Shown piece by piece: positions 1 to 7,174 of a stretch of 22,664 bases of DNA. The position numbers and the translations under genes were made by a program. Each line of letters opens with the position of its first letter. Position 1 is the stretch's first letter. Origin of the DNA: JAAAOH01 sp041686235 (GTDB taxonomy: Bacteria; Spirochaetota; Spirochaetia; DSM-27196; PWMO01); contig JAWLED010000046.1 of NCBI GenBank assembly GCA_041686235.1, forward strand, positions 1-22,664, given 5' to 3'. The notes beneath the pieces were generated by a model, which saw nothing but the letters and a program-made list of their open reading frames with translations, was not told where the DNA came from and did not search any database.

Positions 1-12
1 CAGCCGGCGGCC

Positions 13-139
13 GCGCCTCCGTCCCCGGGCAGCGCCCGGCGTCCCCCGGCAGCGCCCCGCGTACTCAAGGCCGGCGCCGGGGGAACCTGGGCGGCGCCTG
101 GTGCCCCCCGGCAGCGCCCCGCGCACTCAGGGCGGCGCC
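13..139. repeat. GC-rich imperfect direct repeats upstream of betC
   Basis: Two imperfect copies of a roughly 36-bp unit, beginning CCCCCGGCAGCGCCCCGCG, lie at 43-78 and 105-139. They are about 62 bp apart and differ by a few substitutions and one indel. The 14-mer GCGCCTCCGTCCCC at 13-26 recurs inside the 41-bp array downstream of betC (for example 1754-1767), so the two sides of betC share repeat material. I see no convincing gene here; open frames through the patch read as low-complexity Pro/Gly/Ala/Arg. Confidence 0.6.
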
Positions 140-181
140 CGGAGCTTGTGGGCCCGAGAGGTATCTGCTAAGCTCTCGCGC

Positions 182-1696
182 ATGCCACAACCCAACGTTC
201 TCATTTTCATGGTCGACCAGCTTAGCGGTACGTTGTTTCCCGACGGCCCGGTAGATTGGTTACACACGCCGAACCTCCGCGAGCTCTCGCAGCGGTCGGT
301 GCGCTTTTCCAACTGCTACACCCCGAGCCCCCTCTGCGCGCCGGCGCGGGCAAGCTTTATGGCCGGACAATTGCCGAGTCGAACCGGCGTCTATGACAAC
401 GGCGCGGAGATGCGAGCCGACATCCCCACCTACGCCCATCATCTGCGTCGAGCCGGCTACCAAACGTACCTGTCGGGAAAGATGCACTTCGTGGGCCCCG
501 ACCAGGTCCACGGATTCGAGCAGCGACTTACCACCGACGTGTATCCGGCCGACTTCGGCTGGACACCGGACTACCGCAAGCCGGGCGAGCGAGCCGATTG
601 GTGGTACCACAATATGGGCTCGGTAACGGGCGCCGGGGTGGGGGAGATCAGTAATCAGTTAGAGTTCGACGATGAAGTGGCCCACCACGGCAGGGCGAAG
701 GTCTACCAGCTCGCCCGTGGCGTGGATGAGCGGCCATGGATGCTCACGGTGAGCTTCACCCATCCCCATGACCCCTACGTGGCACGCCGGCGTTTTTGGG
801 ATTTGTACGAAGATTGCGATCATCTCTTGCCCGAAGTGCCTGAGGTTCCCTACGAAGAGCTCGATCCCCATTCCCAGCGCATTCTCGACGCAAACGACCG
901 CGGCAAGTTCGAGATAAACGAAGAAGACATTCGCCGCTCGCGGAGAGCCTACTTCGCGAACGTTTCCTATCTCGACGAACAGATCGGCTCGATTCTAGAG
1001 GCGCTGCGCGGAACGCGGGCACAGGACAATACCATCGTCATGTTTCTCTCCGACCACGGCGACATGCTCGGAGAACACGGGCTGTGGTTCAAGATGTCGC
1101 CGTTCGAAGGCTCCTCACGGGTGCCCCTTCTCATCTCCGCGCCCGGGCTAACACCGCAGAGAATTACCGCGCCCGTTTCACTCATCGATCTCAACCCCAC
1201 CCTTGCCGATCTCGTCGGTATGGACATGTCGGAGGTCACCCCGTGGAGCGACGGTCAGAGCCTCGTGCCACTCATGCACGGCGAGAAGCGAGAGGAGCCT
1301 GTGTTGATGGAATACGCCGCCGAGGCAAGCTACGCGCCGGTCGTTTCCATTCGACAGGGCAAGTGGAAGTTCAACAGGTGCCGGCTCGATCCTGACCAGC
1401 TTTTTGATCTCGAGGCCGACCCCCATGAGCTGAACAACCTTGCCGCCGACGAATCATACGCGGAGATATATCGGGACTTCTCTCAGCAGGCGGAACAGCG
1501 GTGGAACCTCGAGCAGTTCGATAGCGAGGTGCGCGCGAATCAACAGCGAAGGCTGACGGTCTACGAAGCACTTCGCAGCGGGACCTTCACACCCTGGGAC
1601 TTTCAGCCCATGCAAGACGCGAGCAACCGCTTCATGCGCAACCACATGGACTTGAACGTGGTGGAAGAAACAAACCGCTTCCCGCGCGGCGAATAG
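182..1696 (+). CDS. betC: Choline-sulfatase (BetC)
   Basis: Hydrolyses choline-O-sulfate to choline and sulfate in the cytoplasm. The 504-residue product, without a signal peptide, has the length of known BetC proteins and follows the Sinorhizobium BetC sequence, as I remember it, closely from end to end. Type I sulfatase signature C-A-P-A-R is at residues 52-56, with Cys52 the residue expected to become formylglycine. Metal-site residues include Asp12 in MVDQLSG and the DHGDMLGEHG motif. The C-terminal tail with RNHMDLN and RFPRGE is typical of the choline-sulfatase-specific tail domain. I chose the ATG at 182 because homology begins at MPQPNVLIFMVDQ; the open frame extends to 101 only through repeat-derived sequence. 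A CGAGAG/CTCTCG inverted repeat (155-160/173-178) sits just before the start, and no strong ribosome site is at normal spacing. No betA, betB, betI or choline transporter is in the window. Specificity confidence is high because similarity covers the whole protein. Confidence 0.96.
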   Translation: MPQPNVLIFMVDQLSGTLFPDGPVDWLHTPNLRELSQRSVRFSNCYTPSPLCAPARASFMAGQLPSRTGVYDNGAEMRADIPTYAHHLRRAGYQTYLSGKMHFVGPDQVHGFEQRLTTDVYPADFGWTPDYRKPGERADWWYHNMGSVTGAGVGEISNQLEFDDEVAHHGRAKVYQLARGVDERPWMLTVSFTHPHDPYVARRRFWDLYEDCDHLLPEVPEVPYEELDPHSQRILDANDRGKFEINEEDIRRSRRAYFANVSYLDEQIGSILEALRGTRAQDNTIVMFLSDHGDMLGEHGLWFKMSPFEGSSRVPLLISAPGLTPQRITAPVSLIDLNPTLADLVGMDMSEVTPWSDGQSLVPLMHGEKREEPVLMEYAAEASYAPVVSIRQGKWKFNRCRLDPDQLFDLEADPHELNNLAADESYAEIYRDFSQQAEQRWNLEQFDSEVRANQQRRLTVYEALRSGTFTPWDFQPMQDASNRFMRNHMDLNVVEETNRFPRGE

Positions 1697-1718
1697 GGGA
1701 GTGGCCCGCTCGGCGGCG

Positions 1719-1745
1719 CCGCTCAGCGGGGCGACGCTCAGCGTC
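1719..1745. terminator. Two tandem small hairpins after betC
   Basis: Two adjacent perfect inverted repeats share a TCA loop: CCGC-TCA-GCGG at 1719-1729 and GACGC-TCA-GCGTC at 1733-1745. They begin about 22 bp after the betC stop. There is no T-tract, so an intrinsic terminator is only possible. They could equally belong to the neighbouring repeat family. The second hairpin is copied after the N-gap, minus its first two bases. Confidence 0.3.
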
Positions 1746-1750
1746 ACGCG

Positions 1751-2090
1751 GCGGCGCCTCCGTCCCCCCGGCGGCCTTCAGCATACCCCCGGCGGCGCCT
1801 CCGTCCCCCCGGCGGCCTTCAGCATACCCCCGGNNNNNNNNNNNNNNNNNNNNNNNNNNNNNNNNNNNNNNNNNNNNNNNNNNNNNNNNNNNNNNNNNNN
1901 NNNNNNNNNNNNNNNNNNNNNNNNNNNNNNNNNCGCTCAGCGTCACGCGGCGGCGCCTCCGTCCCCCCGGCGGCCTTCAGCATACCCCCGGCGGCGCCTC
2001 CGTCCCCCCGGCGGCCTTCAGCATACCCCCGGGCGACGCCTCCGTCCCCCCGGCGGCCTTCAGCATACCCCCGGCGGCGCCTCCGTCCCC
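1751..2090. repeat. 41-bp GC-rich tandem repeat array interrupted by an N-gap
   Basis: The unit begins GCGGCGCCTCCGTCCCCCC and ends CTTCAGCATACCCCCG. Copies lie at 1751-1791, 1792-1832, 1950-1990, 1991-2031, 2032-2073 (42 bp, slightly diverged) and a partial copy at 2074-2090. The two copies after the gap (1950-2031) duplicate the two before it because of the assembly artefact, so the supported number is about three and a half. The real number may differ, since assembly failed here. There are no unique spacers, so this is not CRISPR. It fills most of the 442-bp space between betC and the hydrolase gene. Confidence 0.85.
1834..1933. other. Assembly gap (100 N) with identical 99-bp flanks
   Basis: Exactly 100 N. 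The 99 bp before it (1735-1833) are identical to the 99 bp after it (1934-2032). This is the pattern of two contig ends that overlap but were placed side by side with an arbitrary N spacer. Confidence 0.95.
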
Positions 2091-2117
2091 ACACTCTCGG
2101 CGGCGCCGATTTCGTGT

Positions 2118-2123
2118 TATACT
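2118..2123 (+). promoter_or_regulatory. Possible -10 element for the hydrolase gene
   Basis: TATACT lies in the only AT-containing patch before the gene. A transcript from it would start near 2130, where an in-frame GTG occurs (GTG GCA CAT ATG). No good -35 hexamer is visible at normal spacing and no Shine-Dalgarno sequence precedes either candidate start, so a leaderless or near-leaderless message is possible. Confidence 0.25.
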
Positions 2124-2138
2124 ACACACGTGGCACAT

Positions 2139-2939
2139 ATGGTTGAATCAACGTTTCAAGGCACCGAAGGGAGCGTCTTCTACCGGCGTTGGGACCCGGC
2201 AGACGAAGCCCGTCGAGCCGTGCTCATCGTTCACGGCTACGCCGAGCACGGCGGGCGCTACGCGCACGTCGCCGATCGGCTGACCGGCGAAGGCGCGGTG
2301 GTCTATGCTCCCGATCACATCGGGCACGGAAAGACCGAGGGAGAGCGGGCGCTCATCGGCGATTTCGAGCACGTCGTCGACGATCTGCATACGGTCGCCG
2401 AAATCATCTATCGCGAGTATCGAGGCGTGCCGTTGGTGGTGATGGGCCATTCGATGGGCGGGCTACTCGCCGCGCGCTTCGCAGAGCGCTACCCCGACGA
2501 AGTTGCGGCAGTGGTGTTCCTCGGCGCGGTGTTGGGCGAGTGGAACTGGGCACGCGAAGTGCTGGCCCTCCCGCAGCTGCCTCAGGAACCAAGCGATCCC
2601 GCCGGCATGTCGCGAGACCCGGAAGCGGCGCGCGGCTACGCAGAGGATCCGCTGGTATATCACGGCGGCTACAAAAGGGGCCTTCTCGAGGCTGAGGTAG
2701 AGGCGCTCGATCGCTTCAATGCGGAGATCGATTCCCTCACGATGCCCGTCCTGTTCCTCCACGGCGAGGCCGACCCCTTCGTGGACGCGGCAACGAGCCA
2801 AAAGGCCGTCGAGCAGATGCCCACAGAAGACAAGGTGATGAAGGTCTACCCCGGCGCGCGGCACGAGCTCGTAAACGAGTTGAACCGAGACGAGGTGATC
2901 GACGATATCGCCCGGTTCGTCGCGCGCGTCACGCCGTGA
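2139..2939 (+). CDS. Alpha/beta hydrolase, monoacylglycerol lipase-like serine hydrolase
   Basis: A 266-residue serine hydrolase of the alpha/beta fold, resembling bacterial monoacylglycerol lipases and lysophospholipases. The nucleophile elbow GHSMGG puts Ser105 in place. Asp212 in LHGEADPFVD and His242 in GARHEL complete a likely triad. The oxyanion-side HGYAEHGGRY motif at residues 32-41 is typical of the monoglyceride lipase group (HG-x-x-EHxxRY). No signal peptide or membrane segment is visible, so it is probably cytoplasmic. I start at ATG 2139; GTG 2130 is in frame and would add three residues. The frame stays open further upstream only through the 41-bp repeats, which I do not count as coding. 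It is followed by a convergent operon 90 bp away. The exact substrate cannot be read from sequence; other ester or lysolipid substrates are possible. Confidence 0.85.
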   Translation: MVESTFQGTEGSVFYRRWDPADEARRAVLIVHGYAEHGGRYAHVADRLTGEGAVVYAPDHIGHGKTEGERALIGDFEHVVDDLHTVAEIIYREYRGVPLVVMGHSMGGLLAARFAERYPDEVAAVVFLGAVLGEWNWAREVLALPQLPQEPSDPAGMSRDPEAARGYAEDPLVYHGGYKRGLLEAEVEALDRFNAEIDSLTMPVLFLHGEADPFVDAATSQKAVEQMPTEDKVMKVYPGARHELVNELNRDEVIDDIARFVARVTP

Positions 2940-2962
2940 GGGCGCGTCAGGACGCGGGAGCT

Positions 2963-2985
2963 GGGCGCGCGCGAATCGGGCGCCC
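2963..2985. terminator. Possible bidirectional terminator between convergent genes
   Basis: The 90-bp space between the hydrolase stop (2939) and the ygeW stop (3030) is dense in GC inverted repeats. GGGCGC (2963-2968) pairs with GCGCCC (2980-2985), and AGCGCGCGCT (2996-3005) is self-complementary. None is followed by a T-tract in either direction, so the terminator role rests mainly on the convergent context. Confidence 0.25.
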
Positions 2986-3029
2986 CCGGTCGCGCAGCGC
3001 GCGCTGGACGCGCGCCGTGAGCGGCGGCC

Positions 3030-4226
3030 CTATAAGACCCGTTTATCCCCCTGCTCGAGGAGCTCACGCAGCTTCTCCGCCGGATTTGCGAACTTGCTGA
3101 GGAAGATCATCGCCGCAATGACATAGGGCTTGTAACTCGCCTGCTTGTACAGCGGCACCCGATAGCGGTCGAATACGGAAGCGGCAACCTCGCCTGCGTC
3201 GCAGCTCACATCGGTGATGTCCGCCGGCAGACAGTGCATATACATACCCTTGCCGTCACGGGTTGAGGCCATCAGGCTCTCGTCCGCCTCCCAATCGGCG
3301 TGGGCCCGGTTTTGCTCGAGCATCTCCGTCTCGAGGGTGCGGATGCCTTCGGTGTCTCCCTCGCCGAACAGGCGCGTGCGTTTCTCCATTGCAGCAAAGG
3401 GTGCCCAGCTTTTCGGATAGACCACGTCGGCGCCGGCGAACGCCTCGGCCATGCTGTTCACCCGCGAGAAACTGCCGCCGCTCGCCTCCGCGTTTCGCCG
3501 CGCAACGTCTTCGACCTCCGGCATCACCTCGTACCCCTCGGGATGAGCCAGCACGACTTCCGCACCAAAGCGGGTCATGAGCCCGATAATCCCCTGCGGC
3601 ACCGACAACGGTTTCCCATAGGAGGGGCTATAGGCCCAGGTCATGGCGATCTTTCGCCCTTTGAGATTCTCCACTCCGCCGTAATGGTTGATGAGGTGAA
3701 GCGCGTCGGCCATGCTCTGCGTCGGGTGGTCGATGTCGCACTGGAGGTTCACCAGCGTCGGGCGCTGCTCGAGCACTCCGTCGCGGTACCCGGCCTCTAC
3801 GGCTCGAGAGACCTCGCGCATGTAGGTGTTTCCTTTGCCGATATACAAGTCGTCGCGAATGCCGATTACGTCGGCCATGAAGCTGATCATGTTCGCCGTC
3901 TCGCGCACCGTCTCGCCGTGGGCGATTTGGCTCTTTCCCTCGTCGAGGTCCTGAACCGCCAGCCCCAAGAGATTGCAGGCGGAGGCGTAGCTGAAGCGCG
4001 TGCGGGTCGAATTATCGCGAAACAGGCTGATGCCGAGCCCCGAGTCGAATACGCGGCTCGATATGTTCGCGCCTCTCAACCCCCGAAGGACATCGGCGGT
4101 AAGAAACGTGGCAAGAAGTTCCGGCTCGGTTTTTTCCCAGGTCAGAAGGAAGTCGGCCCCGGTCATTCCATCCGTTTGTAGACTCCCGAGTTTGTCGATC
4201 AACCCACCTACGTCGTCGCGTTCCAT
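3030..4226 (-). CDS. ygeW: YgeW-type knotted carbamoyltransferase
   Basis: A 398-residue member of the aspartate/ornithine carbamoyltransferase superfamily, of the knotted YgeW subgroup. The carbamoyl-phosphate loop S-T-R-T-R is at residues 73-77, the HPTQ loop at 167-170 and the HCLPAD motif at 331-336. Length and the insertion-rich middle match YgeW rather than classical OTCase. It is the last gene of the operon. Its ATG lies inside the 3' end of xdhD (19-bp overlap), with GGGAG about 11 nt upstream, also inside xdhD. A second Met at residue 21 is a less likely start. The physiological substrate of YgeW was long unknown. In this gene set it is thought to handle a ureido/carbamoyl intermediate of purine breakdown, giving carbamoyl phosphate and hence ATP; that role is inferred from context. 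Confidence 0.93.
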   Translation of the reverse strand: MERDDVGGLIDKLGSLQTDGMTGADFLLTWEKTEPELLATFLTADVLRGLRGANISSRVFDSGLGISLFRDNSTRTRFSYASACNLLGLAVQDLDEGKSQIAHGETVRETANMISFMADVIGIRDDLYIGKGNTYMREVSRAVEAGYRDGVLEQRPTLVNLQCDIDHPTQSMADALHLINHYGGVENLKGRKIAMTWAYSPSYGKPLSVPQGIIGLMTRFGAEVVLAHPEGYEVMPEVEDVARRNAEASGGSFSRVNSMAEAFAGADVVYPKSWAPFAAMEKRTRLFGEGDTEGIRTLETEMLEQNRAHADWEADESLMASTRDGKGMYMHCLPADITDVSCDAGEVAASVFDRYRVPLYKQASYKPYVIAAMIFLSKFANPAEKLRELLEQGDKRVL

Positions 4227-7174
4227 GTGCGTTTTTTCTCCCGTTGTTGAGTGCTACTGCTACCAGCTGTTGCCGGCGTGCGAGCCGTGGCGTCGCCGGC
4301 GGGCACTTTACCGAGCGCCCGCAATACCTTTTCGGGGCTGAAGGGCCACCCCCGTATCCATACACCCACCGCGTCATATATTGCGTTTGCAATTGCCGGT
4401 GCGGCCCCGTTCACACTGATCTCAGAGACCGATTTTGCACCGAACGGCCCGTGGGGATCGTCGGTGTCTATCAACACCGCCTCGAAATCTTTGGGGATAT
4501 CGCCGATCATCGGCACTCCATAGCTGCGGAGGTCCGGATTTACGCAATGTCCCTCGGAGTCGAAGACCATTTCCTCGTACAACGCGTGGCCGATCGACTT
4601 GACTACGGCCCCGTAGATCTGACCGAGCGCGTACTCCGGGTTTATCGGGGTGCCGCAGTCCTCGAGGGCATAGTACTTATCCACCGTCACTTTTCCCGTT
4701 CGCGTGTTCACCGATACCTGGACGAAGTGCGCACCATAGGGAAAGGAGAACTTGTCGGTGGTAAAAGAGGCCGAGGCAATGAGCTGACCGCTTCCCTCAC
4801 CCCCTTGGGTGTGCCAGGCCAGCTTGCCGTAGGAGATCTCCCCGCGCGTGCCGACCGCTTTGCCGGGCGCGACGAGCTCGATATCCTCGGGGCGCTCCTC
4901 GAGGATGGCCGCCGCCTCCTGCTTTATCATGTCTGCCATCTTTACCGCGGCATTGCGCGCGGCCCCGCCGGAAAAGTAGGTTCCCGAAGAGGCGTAGGCG
5001 CCGGTATCAAAGGGAGCCATATCGGTGTCCCCGGACTGAACGGTGATCCGCTCCATGTCGCACTTGAGCACTTCCGCGGTCATCTTGGCGCTGACGAGAT
5101 CGAGACCGGTGCCGATGTCCGCGCCCCCGGACTGAACGAGAAACGTCCCGTCGCCGAGCATCTTGACCGTCGCGTTTGCATGATCCAACCCCGGAAGACC
5201 CGAGCCCTGTTGCACCGTGGCGAACCCTTTGCCGATTCGCACATCCGGATCGTCGGAGTGCTCGGGTTTGCCCCACTCGATCATCTGCGCACCTTGCTCG
5301 AGGGCCGGACCGAGACCGCAGCTTTCCGCCGGCGCCGCCGCACCCTCTCGCCCCTCACCGAGGGACTTGAGTATCTCGAGCATTGCCCCTTCGCTCACCC
5401 GGTTCTTTTCAACGAGCTCGAGATGGTCCATGCCGAGCGCTTCGGCAAGCTCCTTCACCGCCATCTGCAAGGCGTAGTTTCCCTTCGGGGCGCCGTAGCC
5501 CTGGTAAGCTCCGGTGGGCGGGCGATTCGAGTAGTAGGCGATGACATCGAAGCCCGCGTTCTCGCAGAGAAAAAGCGGCAGGCTCTTCGAAACACCGTTC
5601 ATGGGAACGGTGAGTGCATGGGCGCCGTAGGCTCCCTGATTCGACTCGACCTTCATGTGCATGGCGGTGAACGTACCGTCGCGCTTTGCCCCGAGCTTGA
5701 CCGTAATCCGCATGGGCTTGCGCGTAGAGTTTGCAACGAACTCCTCCTCGCGGGTGAACTGCTGAAAAACCGGCCGTCCGGTTTTCCATGCGCAGAACGC
5801 CACGAGGTCCTCGATGTTGACGTCTTGCTTGGAGCCGTAGCCGCCGCCGACCCGCTCCTTGATGACGCGGACCTTGTTTTCGGGAAGATCGAGTAGCGTC
5901 GAAACGATACGCCGCACGTGATACGGGACCTGAGTCGAGGCGTGGATGGTGAGCCGATCCCCCTCCGGCTTTGCGTAGCAGGTGTGCATCTCGAGCGGCG
6001 TACACTGCACCTGACTCGTCGTGTAGGTACGCTCGATGACCGTGTCGGCCTCGGCAAAGCCTTTCTCCACGTCGCCGATGCCACCGGAGACCGCAGCCGC
6101 GATGTTTCGGCGGGGATTTCCCCCGATCGGGAACTGATAGAGCACCGGCTCTTCTCGCGGCTCGACGCTGCGGTTGAGCTCGCTGAGGTTATCCGGGGCT
6201 CCCTCCACGTACTCGATGGGCCCACCGTGAACGAGTGGGGCGCCGTCGGCTCGCGCCTCGTCCCAATCGATGACCGGATCGAGCACCTCGTAGTCAACCT
6301 CGATGAGCTCGAGCGCCCGGTCGGCAACCTCTCGGCTCTCGGCCACCACCGCGGCAACCCGGTCGCCGACGTGGCGAACCTTTCGCGAGAGCAGCCTGCG
6401 GTCGTAGGGCGACGGTTCGGGAAAGCCCTGTCCGGCCTGGCCGTAGGTCTTCTGCGGCACATCCTCGTGGGTAAAGACCGCTACCACCCCGTCGAGCGCC
6501 TCGGCCTTCGAGGTGTCCACCGAGCGGATCCACGCGTGGGCGTACGGGCTCCTGACCACCTTGAGCACGCAGCTTCCCGGCTCGACGCGATCCTCGACAA
6601 ACACCTTCTCGCCGGCGACCATCCGCGCGGAGTCCTTCTTGGGCGAGGGCTTTCCGACGACCTCGTACTTCTCGCCGAACGAGGGTGCGTTGCCGCCCCC
6701 CTCATAATCGGGATCTTTCATCCGCGCGGCGGCAAGAGCCACCGCGTCGAAAAACTGACGATACCCCGTTGCGCGATTGAACAGCGGCGAAAGCGCGTCT
6801 TTGACCGCCTCCTCGTCGGGGTCCGAATCTCGCTGCAAGAGCTCATAGATCATCAGTGCCGCAGCCGGCGAGTTGTAACCCGACTGCACACAGCCGGTCT
6901 CGAGCATCGCCTGCTCGACGATGCCGAGCGTTCGCCCCGTGCGAAGCGACTCGATCGTCCTGACCTCTCGGCCCTCCAATTGGGGCGCGAGAAGAAGACC
7001 GGCCCCGACGACCTTTCCGTCGAGCAGGATCGTATCGGAGCCTGCAAAACCAAACCCGTCGTCTGAGTTTCTCACCGACGGAATACCGACGCGCTGGAGA
7101 AACGCCTGCGCGCTTTCGCCGGGCGCCGCGTCGAAGGCCACCTGTCTGGCGTTCAGCGAAAATGAAACGATCAT
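4208..7174 (-). CDS. xdhD: XdhD-type molybdenum hydroxylase with degenerate 2Fe-2S domain
   Basis: A 988-residue fused protein close to E. coli XdhD in layout. Residues 1 to about 150 form a ferredoxin/2Fe-2S-like domain, and the rest is the xanthine dehydrogenase/aldehyde oxidase large subunit. Moco motifs are GGGYGSK (443-449), GAYQGYGAPK (555-564) and GPFGAKSVSE (909-918), with Glu918 the expected catalytic glutamate. The N-terminal domain has lost its cluster ligands: the first motif reads NSDDGFGFAGSD and the second retains only Cys95 (GCVQSGYN). E. coli XdhD shows the same loss. The usual M-G-Q-G motif reads I-G-T-G (687-690). I start at ATG 7174: it overlaps the ygfM stop as ATGA, has GGGAGG 7 nt upstream, and matches the MIxxFxLN start of XdhD. 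An upstream ATG (7195) would add seven residues inside ygfM. Residues after about 958 are a Thr/Ser/Ala-rich tail overlapping ygeW. Substrate is unproven; a purine-like heterocycle is likely. Confidence 0.94.
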   Translation of the reverse strand: MIVSFSLNARQVAFDAAPGESAQAFLQRVGIPSVRNSDDGFGFAGSDTILLDGKVVGAGLLLAPQLEGREVRTIESLRTGRTLGIVEQAMLETGCVQSGYNSPAAALMIYELLQRDSDPDEEAVKDALSPLFNRATGYRQFFDAVALAAARMKDPDYEGGGNAPSFGEKYEVVGKPSPKKDSARMVAGEKVFVEDRVEPGSCVLKVVRSPYAHAWIRSVDTSKAEALDGVVAVFTHEDVPQKTYGQAGQGFPEPSPYDRRLLSRKVRHVGDRVAAVVAESREVADRALELIEVDYEVLDPVIDWDEARADGAPLVHGGPIEYVEGAPDNLSELNRSVEPREEPVLYQFPIGGNPRRNIAAAVSGGIGDVEKGFAEADTVIERTYTTSQVQCTPLEMHTCYAKPEGDRLTIHASTQVPYHVRRIVSTLLDLPENKVRVIKERVGGGYGSKQDVNIEDLVAFCAWKTGRPVFQQFTREEEFVANSTRKPMRITVKLGAKRDGTFTAMHMKVESNQGAYGAHALTVPMNGVSKSLPLFLCENAGFDVIAYYSNRPPTGAYQGYGAPKGNYALQMAVKELAEALGMDHLELVEKNRVSEGAMLEILKSLGEGREGAAAPAESCGLGPALEQGAQMIEWGKPEHSDDPDVRIGKGFATVQQGSGLPGLDHANATVKMLGDGTFLVQSGGADIGTGLDLVSAKMTAEVLKCDMERITVQSGDTDMAPFDTGAYASSGTYFSGGAARNAAVKMADMIKQEAAAILEERPEDIELVAPGKAVGTRGEISYGKLAWHTQGGEGSGQLIASASFTTDKFSFPYGAHFVQVSVNTRTGKVTVDKYYALEDCGTPINPEYALGQIYGAVVKSIGHALYEEMVFDSEGHCVNPDLRSYGVPMIGDIPKDFEAVLIDTDDPHGPFGAKSVSEISVNGAAPAIANAIYDAVGVWIRGWPFSPEKVLRALGKVPAGDATARTPATAGSSSTQQREKKRTWNATT

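Noticed and set aside
1751..2090. CRISPR array
   Set aside because: The units are contiguous without variable spacers and no cas genes are present.
1701..2138. Long N-terminal extension of the hydrolase frame through the repeats and N-gap
   Set aside because: It translates only the 41-bp repeats and N; hydrolase homology starts at MVESTF (2139).
4244..5896. 550-codon plus-strand open frame opposite xdhD
   Set aside because: It is antisense to a gene with strong motif-level homology; GC-rich codon bias keeps the opposite strand open and the translation has no recognisable domain.
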